Under the pieces are notes generated by a model. It searched no databases, was not told where the DNA came from, and saw only the letters and a list, made by a program, of their open reading frames with translations. Below, one piece after another: positions 17,867-28,362 of a stretch of DNA of 64,000 nt. The number at the start of each line of letters is the position of its first letter. The stretch's first letter is position 1. Position numbers and translations under genes: made by a program. The stretch comes from Tistrella mobilis. Lineage in GTDB: Bacteria; Pseudomonadota; Alphaproteobacteria; Tistrellales; Tistrellaceae. The DNA lies in the NCBI RefSeq assembly GCF_039634785.1, contig NZ_JBBIAB010000017.1, positions 44,747-108,746 on the forward strand, given 5' to 3'.

Positions 17867-20599
17867 ATGAGCCGGCGGCGGCGGGCGTGGTGGGGGGTGG
17901 TGCCGGCGGTGGTGGCCTTTGGCAGTTTTGCCCTGGGCACCTATGGGTTCTGGGAGATGCTGCCGCCGCCGCGCAGCCTGTTCGAGACGCTGCCCGATGC
18001 CGCCTATCGGGCGTTGCAGATGTTTTTCATGAATTTCGAAGACCCGCGCGACGCCGGCGGGCCGGTGGGGCCGGCGTTGCAGGCGGCCAGGTTCGGGGCC
18101 TTCGTCACCACCGTCTGGGTGATCCTGCAGGCCTTCTTTCCGCAGGCCTGGCAGACCGTCCGCCGCTGGTGTCGCCGTCGGGGCAGGCACTGTGCGCTGA
18201 TTCTGGGCTATGGGCCGATCGGGCAGGCGATCGCCGCCGGCCTGCGCCAGCCGGGGAACGGCATCCGCCGCATCACTGCGGTCGAGCCGCTGGTGACGCC
18301 CGAACTGGCGGCGCGGGCGGCGGCGGATGGCGTGCTGCTGCTGGAAGCCGACCCGTCGGATCCGCGGCTGTTGGACCGGGCCTATGCCCTAAGGGCCGAG
18401 CGGATCTATGTAAGCGACCGCGACGATCTGCGCGCCATCGACACGGCGGTGGCGGTGCAGGCGCATGTCGCCCGGCCGGGCCGCGACATCCGGGTGGTGC
18501 TGAACGACAGCGCCGTGGCCGGGCAGATGGCCGAGGCGGCGGGCGCCGGGTTTCTGGGCGCGCCCGGGCTGTCGTGGTTCTCGCTGGCCGACGAAACCGC
18601 CCGGCGGCTGATGGCGGAAGCGCGCTTCGACCGGGTGGCGGTGGAAACCGGGGCGGCGCGGCTGCATCTGGTGATCCTGGGCTGCGGCAGCCAGGGCGAG
18701 GCGATCGCCGTGGAAACCCTGCTGACCGGCTGGCGCACGGCGCTGGGGCCGCCGCGCATCACCTTTCTGGATTGCGATGTCGCGGCGATCGAGGCGCGGA
18801 TGCGCCGCCGCATGCCGGCCTGGTTCCTGAAGCCCGATGGCGGAGCCCTGCCCGAGGGCGCGCGGCCGATGCTCGATTTCCGCAGCTGCGATGCCGACCG
18901 GCTGGATTTCGCCGGCGACGACTGCCTCGACGGGCTGCGCACGGGGGTGACGGCCTGGGTCTTCGCCACCGGCAACGACGCCCTGAACCTGCGCGCCGCC
19001 CTGTCGCTGCATCGGGCGATCACCATGCGCCGGATCGACCCGGCCCCCATCCATGTGCGCATCCCCGGCGGCCATGCCGAGGACGCGCCCGAGCTGGTGG
19101 GCCAGCCGCTGGCCATGGCCCGCACCTTCGGCGCGATCGACGGGGTGATCGCCCGATCACCGCTGCTGGCGCCCGACCCGGATGCCGTGCCCAAGGCGCT
19201 GCACGCCGCCTATGCCGAGGCGAGCGTCGCCATGGGCCTTGCCGACCGGCCCGAGAGCTGGGACAGCCTGCCCGAGGCCAGGCGCAAGGCCAACCGGGCC
19301 CTGTTCCGCCATGCGGCGATGAAGCTGGAAGATTTCGGCGCCGAGGCCCAGCCCCTGCCGACGGTGCCGCCCCGGGCCCATGCCGCCCTGCTGCAAGGGC
19401 TGGAACGGGTGGATGCCGCGCTCGACTATGCCCGGATCGACCGCAACGGCGATCCGCAGAGCTGGCTTCGGCCCGGCACGACCCTGCACGAGGACGACCG
19501 CGAGACCGCCATCCGCCTGCGCGATGCCGCGATCTGCGAGCACAACCGTTGGACGATTGAGCGGGCGCTTGAACAATTCCTGCCCACGGAACGGCCCGAA
19601 CGCGCCCTGCGCGACGATACCCGCCGCCTGCACAACAACATGCACGACTGGTATGCGCTGGAACAGGCGACGATCCGCCGCTACGACGTGGTGCTGCTGC
19701 GCGGGCTGCTCTCCAGATCCGGCGACGACAGCGAGGCGACGGCGCGGCCGCACCGCCCGCGCATCCTGTTCCTGGTGCTGCCGGCCGATGGCGGTGCGGC
19801 CAGGCTGCATGTCTCGGACCAGGGCGCGCCCGACGGCACGGATGTGACCGAGCTGCAGCTGCATCTCTGCCTGGCGGCGGACCCAGCCGACCCCGATGCC
19901 TGCCTGCCGCCGCTGCTGGCCGCGCTGGACGACCAGTTCAACCCCGCACGGCAGATCCCGCCCCGCCGGCTGCGCATCGATTTCGCCCGGCCGCCGGGGG
20001 CCGGGGGTTTCGCGCTGGCCAACCGCCTGGCCATGGCGCTGCGCCGCCGCCACGGGCCGGGGCTGGCGATCGAACCGCTCTGGTCCTGGCGGGCCCGGGG
20101 CTGCACGGTCGCCGTGGTCGGACATCGCGATCTTGGCGGTTTCGGCGATCCGGCGGCGCTGACCGAGCGGCTACGCCAGGGCTTCATGGCGCTGATCGCC
20201 CGCCAGGGCGTGGAGGCCCTGGTCTGCGGCCATGCCCCCGGCGCCGATCAGGCCGCGGTGGCCGCCTGGGCCTCTCTGGCCCTGCCGCCACCCCGGCTGA
20301 TCTTTCCCTTTGCCGAAACCGCGGCAGACGGCACCCGCATCTTCCACACCGACGACCCGGCCGTTGCGACCGAGGCGACCCGCTTCGCCGAACCCGCCCT
20401 GCGCGCCCTGGGCACGGCCGCCCTGCCCGATGACGGCATGGGCCACCGGGCCCAGGCCGATACCCTGCTCGCCCGCGCCGACTGCCTGCTGGCGGTGATC
20501 GACGAAACCCGCGCCGCCCTGCCCGGCGGCACGGTCGAGACGGTGGCACGGGCGCGCGCGGCCGGCAAGACCGTCAGAGTGGTGCCGCCCGCACCCTGA
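17867..20599 (+). CDS. membrane protein with TrkA-N-like Rossmann, RyR-like and SLOG-like regions
   Basis: A 910-residue protein. Two hydrophobic segments (about 9-31 and 74-93) flank a 40-residue loop. Then come a Rossmann domain like TrkA-N/RCK (HCALILGYGPIGQAIAAGL, 108-126, with acidic E140 and D168 further on), a second GxGxxG region (LVILGCGSQGEAIA, 268-281), an RyR-type domain (about 545-612, with CEHNRW and HNNMHDWYALEQ), an unassigned alpha/beta region (630-740) and a C-terminal SLOG-like domain (VAVVGHRDLGGFG at 748-760, CGHAPGADQAA at 788-798). By published comparative genomics, RyR and SLOG domains are predicted to bind NAD-derived nucleotides, so this could be a membrane effector or channel gated by the TIR product of the upstream gene. 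That coupling is inference. GGAG lies 10 nt before the ATG. Confidence 0.78.
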   Translation: MSRRRRAWWGVVPAVVAFGSFALGTYGFWEMLPPPRSLFETLPDAAYRALQMFFMNFEDPRDAGGPVGPALQAARFGAFVTTVWVILQAFFPQAWQTVRRWCRRRGRHCALILGYGPIGQAIAAGLRQPGNGIRRITAVEPLVTPELAARAAADGVLLLEADPSDPRLLDRAYALRAERIYVSDRDDLRAIDTAVAVQAHVARPGRDIRVVLNDSAVAGQMAEAAGAGFLGAPGLSWFSLADETARRLMAEARFDRVAVETGAARLHLVILGCGSQGEAIAVETLLTGWRTALGPPRITFLDCDVAAIEARMRRRMPAWFLKPDGGALPEGARPMLDFRSCDADRLDFAGDDCLDGLRTGVTAWVFATGNDALNLRAALSLHRAITMRRIDPAPIHVRIPGGHAEDAPELVGQPLAMARTFGAIDGVIARSPLLAPDPDAVPKALHAAYAEASVAMGLADRPESWDSLPEARRKANRALFRHAAMKLEDFGAEAQPLPTVPPRAHAALLQGLERVDAALDYARIDRNGDPQSWLRPGTTLHEDDRETAIRLRDAAICEHNRWTIERALEQFLPTERPERALRDDTRRLHNNMHDWYALEQATIRRYDVVLLRGLLSRSGDDSEATARPHRPRILFLVLPADGGAARLHVSDQGAPDGTDVTELQLHLCLAADPADPDACLPPLLAALDDQFNPARQIPPRRLRIDFARPPGAGGFALANRLAMALRRRHGPGLAIEPLWSWRARGCTVAVVGHRDLGGFGDPAALTERLRQGFMALIARQGVEALVCGHAPGADQAAVAAWASLALPPPRLIFPFAETAADGTRIFHTDDPAVATEATRFAEPALRALGTAALPDDGMGHRAQADTLLARADCLLAVIDETRAALPGGTVETVARARAAGKTVRVVPPAP

Positions 20600-20609
20600 G
20601 GGCAGCCCG

Positions 20610-20657
20610 ACGGAAGGGGAGGCGACGGAAGGGGGGCGACGGAAGGGGGGGGCGCGA
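20610..20657. repeat. short G-rich tandem repeat
   Basis: About three imperfect copies of CGACGGAAGGGG occur between the stop of the RyR/SLOG gene and two hairpins. The strand asymmetry (all G on the plus strand) could allow G-quadruplex formation in the transcript. No gene here. Confidence 0.6.
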
Positions 20658-20666
20658 CGAAAAGCA

Positions 20667-20730
20667 GGGGCGGATGCCGTGCATCCGCCCCCGCCCGGCC
20701 CTGTCGGAGGGACCCGTGTTTCCGACAGGG
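20667..20730. terminator. paired hairpins between convergent genes
   Basis: Two perfect stem-loops lie between the convergent genes: GGGGCGGATGC/GCATCCGCCCC with a CGT loop (20667-20691) and CCCTGTCGGA/TCCGACAGGG with a 12-nt loop (20699-20730). The second starts 1 bp beyond the stop codon of the minus-strand binding-protein gene. Neither has a U tract, so they are probably bidirectional or rho-assisted termination structures. Confidence 0.55.
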
Positions 20731-20731
20731 C

Positions 20732-22309
20732 TCACTTCGTCTTCGTCACGCCCCAGAAGCGGTCGAAACCGGCCGACCAGGGGGTATAACCCTTCAGATC
20801 GGGCGCCGTGGCGATGACGCGGACGTCGTTATAAAGGCCGATCACCGGCACCGCCTCGGCCATGCGGCTGTGGATGCGATCGAAGATCTTGCCGCGGACC
20901 GCCGGATCCATGGTCTGCTTGGCGGCCTCCAGCAGCTTGATGGCATCCGGATCGTCCCAGCTGGCGCTGGGCTGCTCGGTCTTGTCGCCGATGATCGAGG
21001 AATAGGCGAGCGCCGGGTCGAGCCTGGAGGAATAGACGAAGGACTGCATCTGATACTTGCCCTGCAGATAGTTCTGCAGCTGCGTCGCCCAGTCCAGCAC
21101 CTCGATCTGGGCGTTGATGCCCGCCGCCTGCATCATCGCCTGGGCGGTGACCGCGGTTTCGTGATAGCCGCCGGGGCGCATATTGGTCTGGATGCGGATC
21201 GGCTCGCCCTTGTAGCCGGCCTCTTTCAGCAGCTTCTGCGCCAGCGCCGGATCATAGGCCGGCCACTGGTCGTGGGTGGCGTTGTGATAGGGGCTGGCGG
21301 TGGCAACACCCGAAGGATTGGCGGTGGCGACGCCTTCGCTGGCGACGGCCACAATCGAAGGTACGTCGATTGCGTGTGCGATCGCCTTGCGGATGCGGGG
21401 GTCCTTCAGCACCGGATCCTGGGTCTGCATCAGCAGCAGGTGCCAGGACAGGATCGGCTGCTTGTAGATCGACACCCCGCGGCTTTCGGCTTCCGGGATC
21501 TCGGCGGCGCCGAGTTCGGGCACGAAATCCAGCTCGCCGGCATAAAGCGCGTTCTTCATCACCGTGCCGTCGGGCGCGATCAGGAAGCGCAGATGATCGG
21601 CCAGCGCCGGCTTGGCCCCGGTCATGCCGTCAGAGGGGCCCTCGCGGCCGGTATAGCCGTCGAACCGGTCCAGCTCCACATAGCGGCCGGGCTTCCAGTC
21701 GCCGATCACATAGGGGCCGGTGCCGACCGGCGCCTTCCAGCTGCCGTCTTCATTCACCGAGGACGGGTGCAGGATGGCGGCGTTGCACTGCAGGTTCGAC
21801 ATGAACAGCGGCAGCATCGGGTTCGGCTTTTCCAGCCGGAACACCACCGCATAGGGCTCGGGCGTCTCGATCGCAGTGATCGCAGCACCCTGCTTGCCGT
21901 CGAAGAAGCGCTTGCACTGCCAGGCGGTCTCGGCCTTCAGATAGCGGTTCCAGCTCCAGGCGACATCGGCCGAGGTCATCTCGGCGCCGTTCTGGAAGTG
22001 GACGCCCTTGCGCAGCTGAAAGCGCCAGGACAGGCCGTCGGCCGAGGGCTCGAAGCTTTCCGCCAGAACCGGGCCGACCGACAGATCCTGACGATGGCCG
22101 ACCAGCCCCTCGACCACGTGGTTCATGATCAGATCAGCCGTGCCGTCGCGCTGCACGCCGGGATTGGTGCTGCGCAGATCGGTCGGGATCGCGATGGTGA
22201 TCCGCTCGGTGCGCTGCGCTTCATCGGCAGAAAAGGCAGTCTGCGGCAGGATCAGCGCCGCGGTGACGACGGCCGCGGCGCCGAGCTGCCGCGTGGTCAC
22301 GCAGGTCAT
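20732..22309 (-). CDS. peptide/nickel-type ABC transporter substrate-binding protein
   Basis: A 525-residue binding protein of the SBP_bac_5 (DppA/OppA) family, with a signal peptide (MTCVTTRQLGAAAVVTAALI to TAFSADE), then ITIAIPTDLRSTNPG, the family landmark LRKGVHFQNGAEMTSADVAWSWNR and VGTGPYVIGDWKPG. GGGGAAG precedes the chosen ATG at 22309. It is the last gene of the minus-strand peptide-uptake region and would deliver ligand to the permease pair encoded at 25114-26918. A 166-bp gap and hairpins before it suggest it may have its own expression level. Confidence 0.88.
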   Translation of the reverse strand: MTCVTTRQLGAAAVVTAALILPQTAFSADEAQRTERITIAIPTDLRSTNPGVQRDGTADLIMNHVVEGLVGHRQDLSVGPVLAESFEPSADGLSWRFQLRKGVHFQNGAEMTSADVAWSWNRYLKAETAWQCKRFFDGKQGAAITAIETPEPYAVVFRLEKPNPMLPLFMSNLQCNAAILHPSSVNEDGSWKAPVGTGPYVIGDWKPGRYVELDRFDGYTGREGPSDGMTGAKPALADHLRFLIAPDGTVMKNALYAGELDFVPELGAAEIPEAESRGVSIYKQPILSWHLLLMQTQDPVLKDPRIRKAIAHAIDVPSIVAVASEGVATANPSGVATASPYHNATHDQWPAYDPALAQKLLKEAGYKGEPIRIQTNMRPGGYHETAVTAQAMMQAAGINAQIEVLDWATQLQNYLQGKYQMQSFVYSSRLDPALAYSSIIGDKTEQPSASWDDPDAIKLLEAAKQTMDPAVRGKIFDRIHSRMAEAVPVIGLYNDVRVIATAPDLKGYTPWSAGFDRFWGVTKTK

Positions 22310-22475
22310 GGGTCTTCCCCTTCCCTTCGCTGGGTGATGGTGAAGCGACGCCGGCAGCGCACTGCCGGTCCCCGTCACGAGCCGGCCGGACATTGTTATC
22401 GGATCGTCCGGTCCGGGGGTCTTTCAGGGCCGGGCGCATGCTCCCCATGCGGCCCGGCCCGATGTCGTGTCTGCG

Positions 22476-23336
22476 TCAGGCCCTGGTGGCGGCCACGGCC
22501 CCGGCCAGGAAGTCCTGGACGGCGCCGACCACCTTCAGCCCTTCATGGCGCACGCCCGGCAGCAGGTCGAGCCGCACGGGAATGCCCTTCGCCTCGAACG
22601 AGGCCTTCAGGCTCCGGATCTTGTCGACCCGGGTGGCGCCGGCGATGTTGGCATCGGGCATCCAGCCGGGCATGCCCGGCTTCAGCGTGATTTCCCAGGT
22701 GTCGAGATCGGCATCGCCCACCACCATCTGCACCGCCACACGGCGCATGGCGTCGACATCGGGATCGGTGCCGAACACCTCGCGCAGATTGCGGATGCCG
22801 ACCCACCAGTCGCGATCCTCGTCCAGCAGGGTCACGCCGCCCGGCGCGCCGATCGACACCGCGAACAGCCGGTCGGCATGCAGATAGAGGAAGCGGTGGG
22901 TGAAATGGCCGCCGCCGGAAAAGCCGAACAGGGCCACGCGCGAGACATCGATGTCGTAGCGCTTGCCGACCAGATCGACCATGTCGAGCACCAGCCGGTC
23001 GAAGCGCATGTCGTGGAATTTGATGCGCTTGTAGTTCGACATCTCCCCCGGCTCGATCAGCCCGACGGGGAAGAGCGGCGCCAGCACGATGCAGTCATGG
23101 GCGTCGGCGAAGGCCGCGAAATGGTCGCGATAGGCCGCCGCCGTGCGGCCGGTGCCATGCATGGCGACGATCAGCCGCCAGCGCCGGCGGGCCTCCGCAT
23201 CGGCCGTGGCGAAGCTTTTGGGCACGTAGAGGCAATAGGAGACGCGCTGTTCGTTCGGCAGGGCGAAGAAGGGCGTCGGCCCGAAATCGTAGAAGTTCAG
23301 ATGCGGCTGGGCGAGGGTGATGCCGTCGGGGATCAT
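22476..23336 (-). CDS. alpha/beta hydrolase, poly(3-hydroxybutyrate) depolymerase/esterase-like
   Basis: A 286-residue alpha/beta hydrolase. The nucleophile elbow is GFSGGG (in RVALFGFSGGGHFTHRFLYL), the oxyanion region is VAMHGTGRTAAAY, and the likely acid and His are in MVVGDADLDTWE and GVRHEGLKV. No signal peptide is seen. Its place between the transporter ATPase and binding-protein genes suggests it hydrolyses an ester or amide bond in the imported compound; the substrate is unknown. Confidence 0.75.
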   Translation of the reverse strand: MIPDGITLAQPHLNFYDFGPTPFFALPNEQRVSYCLYVPKSFATADAEARRRWRLIVAMHGTGRTAAAYRDHFAAFADAHDCIVLAPLFPVGLIEPGEMSNYKRIKFHDMRFDRLVLDMVDLVGKRYDIDVSRVALFGFSGGGHFTHRFLYLHADRLFAVSIGAPGGVTLLDEDRDWWVGIRNLREVFGTDPDVDAMRRVAVQMVVGDADLDTWEITLKPGMPGWMPDANIAGATRVDKIRSLKASFEAKGIPVRLDLLPGVRHEGLKVVGAVQDFLAGAVAATRA

Positions 23337-23392
23337 GGGCGCGGGCTCCGGCAGGGGGCATGGCAGGCGGAAGATTAAGAGGGGCGATCCGC

Positions 23393-23429
23393 CTGCGGTC
23401 CTGGCTCGTCTTCGAGCATAGGACCGCAG
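23393..23429. promoter_or_regulatory. interrupted 15-bp hairpin between operon genes
   Basis: CTGCGGTCCT (23393-23402) pairs with AGGACCGCAG (23420-23429), and an inner GCTCG/CGAGC stem closes a TCTT loop. It lies in the 131-bp gap between the fused ATPase gene and the hydrolase gene. No U tract follows. It may terminate part of the transcript or protect the upstream mRNA. Confidence 0.5.
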
Positions 23430-23467
23430 ATCGCGGAGGCCAAGGGCAAAAACTGCTTTTCTAATCG

Positions 23468-25113
<1,646 letters not shown>

Positions 25114-25117
<4 letters not shown>

Positions 25118-25980
25118 GCGTTGCGCATCCTGGGATCGAGCCGGTCGCGCAGCGCATCGCCCAGCAGACAGATGCCGAGCAGGGCCATGGTGATGCAGGC
25201 GCCGGGGAAGATGGTGAGCCAGTCGGCCTGGGCCAGATAGGGCCGGCCGGCGGAGAGCATCGAGCCCCAGGTCGCCGCCGGCGGCGGCACGCCGAGCCCC
25301 AGGAAGCTGAGCGCGCTTTCCGACAGAAGCGCCCAGCCGAACATGGAGGTGGCGAGCACGATGATCGGCGAGGCGGCGTTGGGCAGCACATGCACCGCCA
25401 TGGTGTAGAGGGTGGAATTGCCGGTGACGGCCGAGGCCTCGACGAATTCCCGCGCCCGCAGCGACATCACGATGCTGCGCACCACCCGCGCCATCGACGG
25501 CGTATAGGCGATGCCGAGCGCAATCACGATGCTGGTCTCGCCCGGGCCCATCACCGCCATCAGCCCCAGCGCCATCAGAATGCCCGGGAAGGCGAGCAGC
25601 GCATCAATGACCACGGCCAGCAGCCGGTCGACCGCGCCGCCCAGAAAGCCCGCCAGCACGCCGATGGGCGCCCCCAGAACGGTTGCCACCGCAACCGTGG
25701 CCAGGCCGATCGAGACGCTGGTGGTGGCACCGCTCATCAGCCTGGAGAGCACGTCGCGGCCGAATTCATCGGTGCCCAGCCAGTGCAGATCCGAGGGCGG
25801 TTGCAGGCGATGGGGGATGCTGAGCGCCATCGGGTTATAGGGCGTCCAGACGGCGCCGGTGACCGCGAGCAGCAGCACGATGCCGACCAGGATCACCCCC
25901 AGCCACAGCCCCGGCTGAAGCCGGCGGCGGAGCGGTTTCAGGCCGCGGGTATCGGCGGCGGAAGCAGGTGCAGAAGTCAT
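25114..25980 (-). CDS. peptide-type ABC transporter permease, DppC/OppC class
   Basis: A 288-residue permease with a cytoplasmic N-terminus of about 25 residues, then six membrane segments. HWLGTDEFGRDVLSRLMSGATTS (about residues 66-88) is the DppC hallmark, and the EAA loop reads EFVEASAVTGNSTLYTMAVHVLPNA. The start at 25980 overlaps the partner permease stop by 4 bp (ATGA). A longer open frame reaching 27096 is only a shadow of the neighbouring gene. Confidence 0.92.
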
Positions 25981-26918
25981 GCCGCAACCCTCGGATCGAA
26001 CAGCGGGTGGAGCAGGTCGACGATCAGGTTGATCACCACGTAAAGCCCGGCGATGAACAGAAGCCCGCCCTGGACGACCGGATAGTCGCGGGCATAGATC
26101 GCATCGACCAGCAGCCGGCCCAGCCCCGGCAGCGAGAAGATGGTCTCGGTGACCGCAATCCCGCCCAGAAGATTGCCCAGGATCAGCCCGACCAGGGTCA
26201 GGGTGGGCGCGAAGGCGTTGGGGAAGACATGGCGCGCCATCACGGTGTGTTCCGGCAGACCCTTGGCCCGGGCATGGGTGACGTATTCCAGCCGCAGCAC
26301 CTCGACCGTATTGGCACGCGCCATGCGGGTCAGAATGCCGATCTCGACGATGGTGAGCGTCAGCACCGGCATGACCAGATAGGCGAGCGCCCGGCCGGCA
26401 TCCTCGGCGAAGCCCACATAACCCACGATCGGCAGCCAGCCCAGATTGAGCCCCAGCCACATCAGGATCAGCAGGCCCAGCCAGAAAGTGGGAATCGACA
26501 TCAGCAGGGTGGCGCAGGCGGTGATGGCGAGATCGGTTCCGGCTCCGCGCCGCCAGGCCGCGATCATGCCCAGCGGCACCGCAACCAGGGTCGCGATCAG
26601 GACCGCCGGGAAGACCACGCCGGCCGTGACCGAAAACCGGTCGGCCACCAGCTCGGCCACCGGCAGACCGTTGGTGATGGACTGGCCGAGATCGCCCGAG
26701 GCCAGCCGCTCGACCCAGAGCACGAACTGCCAGGGCCAGGGGCCGTCCAGCCCATAGGCCTGGCGCAGCGCCTGAACCGTGGCCGGATCGGCCTGATCGC
26801 CGAGCATGGTGGTGACCGGATCGCCTGGAATCGCGCGGATCAGCACGAAGACCGCAAGCGCCACCACCACGAGTGTCGGGATCGCCGACGCCAGGCGGTA
26901 GAGGATGAAGCGCAACAT
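25977..26918 (-). CDS. peptide-type ABC transporter permease, DppB/OppB class
   Basis: A 313-residue permease starting MLRFILYRLASAIPTLVVVA, the standard DppB N-terminus. FVLIRAIPGDPV, the EAA loop LRLEYVTHARAKGLPEHTVMARHVFPNA and ETIFSLPGLGRLLVDAIYARDYPVVQG are family landmarks. An AAGGAG 6 nt upstream selects the ATG at 26918 over the in-frame codon at 26984. It pairs with the DppC-class permease and the fused ATPase. Upstream lie a palindromic repeat and a very stable hairpin before the C45 hydrolase gene. Confidence 0.93.
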   Translation of the reverse strand: MLRFILYRLASAIPTLVVVALAVFVLIRAIPGDPVTTMLGDQADPATVQALRQAYGLDGPWPWQFVLWVERLASGDLGQSITNGLPVAELVADRFSVTAGVVFPAVLIATLVAVPLGMIAAWRRGAGTDLAITACATLLMSIPTFWLGLLILMWLGLNLGWLPIVGYVGFAEDAGRALAYLVMPVLTLTIVEIGILTRMARANTVEVLRLEYVTHARAKGLPEHTVMARHVFPNAFAPTLTLVGLILGNLLGGIAVTETIFSLPGLGRLLVDAIYARDYPVVQGGLLFIAGLYVVINLIVDLLHPLFDPRVAA

Positions 26919-26940
26919 GGCGGGCTCCTTTTTTGTTGGT

Positions 26941-26992
26941 CCCTCGCCGGGCGGGCGCTGCCGCGCCCTTGGCCGCCGCCTCAATGGCGGCT
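26941..26992. repeat. solitary copy of the two-hairpin palindromic repeat
   Basis: This 52-bp copy (starting CCCTCGCCGGGCGGGCGCTG) matches the four tandem copies at 29378-29619. Its first stem is GGGCGC/GCGCCC where the other copies have GGCCAC/GTGGCC or GGGCAC/GTGCCC, and its second stem is GCCGCC/GGCGGC. It sits between the C45 hydrolase gene and the permease gene. Confidence 0.85.
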
Positions 26993-27034
26993 TGGACCGG
27001 CCATCGCAAGCTTCGGCTTGCGATGGCCGGTCCA
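26993..27034. promoter_or_regulatory. perfect 19-bp hairpin with tetraloop, intercistronic
   Basis: TGGACCGGCCATCGCAAGC (26993-27011), loop TTCG (27012-27015) and an exactly complementary 19-nt arm (27016-27034) form one of the most stable hairpins in the window. It begins 9 bp beyond the stop codon of the C45 hydrolase gene on the minus strand and is followed by the palindromic repeat. No U tract is present. It may set the relative expression of hydrolase and transporter by stabilising the 3' end or by partial termination. Confidence 0.6.
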
Positions 27035-27043
27035 GGCTGGCTG

Positions 27044-28222
27044 TCAGAGGCCGGGGGTGTGGCCAGCCGCGTGGCAGGCCGCGCCGTCCATTTCAAGCGT
27101 GTAGGTGGTGAAGCGGGTCGACAGGGCCGGCATCGGGCAGACCTCCATCAGGCCCAGCGCCGGTTCCATCACCACCATGGCGACGGTGGAGGAGATGGAG
27201 CCACCAGCCCCCGGGCGTGGCGGGCGGCAGACCGAGTAGGGGACGCCGAAATCGTCGAAGAAGGCGGCCTTCAGGGCGTCGCGGTCGATCTGCCCGGCTT
27301 TGGCCGCCAGCGCGCGGCGGACCCGCCAGTCGCGATAGAAGCTTTCGGGCACGAAGGGAATGCCGGTGTCGCGGATCTTGGTGCGGGCGATCTCGCCGGT
27401 CCAGTGATTGGCGTGCACGATCATGCCGTTCTCGTCGGGCCAGATCGGAAAGGCCTCGTCGGGGGCGCATTCGAAATCGATCGCGAAGCCTTCAGACCAG
27501 CTGAGCATCATGTTGTTCGAGGCCGATTTGGGCGTGCAGGACACCGCCTTCATCGCCAGCGCCATATGCTGCTGTTCCAGCGCCTTGCGCCGGATCAGCG
27601 CCAGCGGTACGCCGACCTGGGCATAATCGCGGTCGCATTCCAGATAATTGGCGGTGATGGCGATGCCGGCCGAATTCAGGCCGCAGCGCGCCAGGCCGCC
27701 GGCCTCGGTCATGGTCAGCAGGTCGGGGCCGTCGTCGCGCCGGATCTTGAGCACCACGGTGGTGTGGGCGCATTCCGGCCGCCAGTCCCAGTTCTGGCCA
27801 TGGATCAGCCGGCCATGGGCGGTGTGGCTGCCCAGGATCACGGCGCCGGTGCAACCGTCCGGCTCCTCGTCCGGGATGCCGGCGCGCTGGCGGCCGATCT
27901 GCAGGATTTCGGTGCGGGCATTGATCAGCAGGATGTGTTCAAGATCGCAGCCCGCCCCTTCGGCGATGCCGCGCATCTCTTCCACATAGGCCGGGTCGTA
28001 GCCTTCCACCAGCGGCAGGAATTCCCGCGCGATGGCGGCAATCGCCGACCAGTCGTGGTTCATGGCCCGAAGCTGGGCGGTATAGAGCGCGACACTGCCC
28101 AGCACCTGGGATTTCAGCGCCGCACCATAGGTCCGGCCCCGCTCGACAGGCGTGCCGCGCAGCTCGACCATGGGGAAATCGACGACATCGGCGGCGGATG
28201 CCGGGGCCACGGGTGGGATCAT
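27044..28222 (-). CDS. C45 family autoproteolytic acyltransferase/hydrolase
   Basis: A 392-residue Ntn-hydrolase related to acyl-CoA:6-aminopenicillanate acyltransferase (peptidase family C45). The family's NARTEI (101-106) and the self-cleavage site GCTGAVI are present, making Cys124 the expected new N-terminal nucleophile after cleavage at Gly123-Cys124. HGQNWDW and GLNSAGIAITANYL are further landmarks. I start it at 28222 after GAGGAA; an upstream in-frame ATG at 28254 is possible. It heads the minus-strand peptide-transport gene set, so it may cleave acyl or amide bonds in imported acyl-amino acids or peptides. A GntR gene is divergent. Confidence 0.87.
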   Translation of the reverse strand: MIPPVAPASAADVVDFPMVELRGTPVERGRTYGAALKSQVLGSVALYTAQLRAMNHDWSAIAAIAREFLPLVEGYDPAYVEEMRGIAEGAGCDLEHILLINARTEILQIGRQRAGIPDEEPDGCTGAVILGSHTAHGRLIHGQNWDWRPECAHTTVVLKIRRDDGPDLLTMTEAGGLARCGLNSAGIAITANYLECDRDYAQVGVPLALIRRKALEQQHMALAMKAVSCTPKSASNNMMLSWSEGFAIDFECAPDEAFPIWPDENGMIVHANHWTGEIARTKIRDTGIPFVPESFYRDWRVRRALAAKAGQIDRDALKAAFFDDFGVPYSVCRPPRPGAGGSISSTVAMVVMEPALGLMEVCPMPALSTRFTTYTLEMDGAACHAAGHTPGL

Positions 28223-28362
28223 CGGGGGAGGTTCCTCGGGATAGGGCTGACCCATGTTGCACTGAAGGTGCGAAGAAGACAATTTTTCCGGGCCGGTCGG
28301 CCGCGGGTACGGGCGGATGCAACCCGTGCTTGATCGGCGGTCAAAGCCGTGGTTAACAAGGG

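Noticed and set aside
20667..20730. A classical rho-independent terminator
   Set aside because: The stems are perfect but no U tract follows on either strand, so I list them only as termination-like hairpins.
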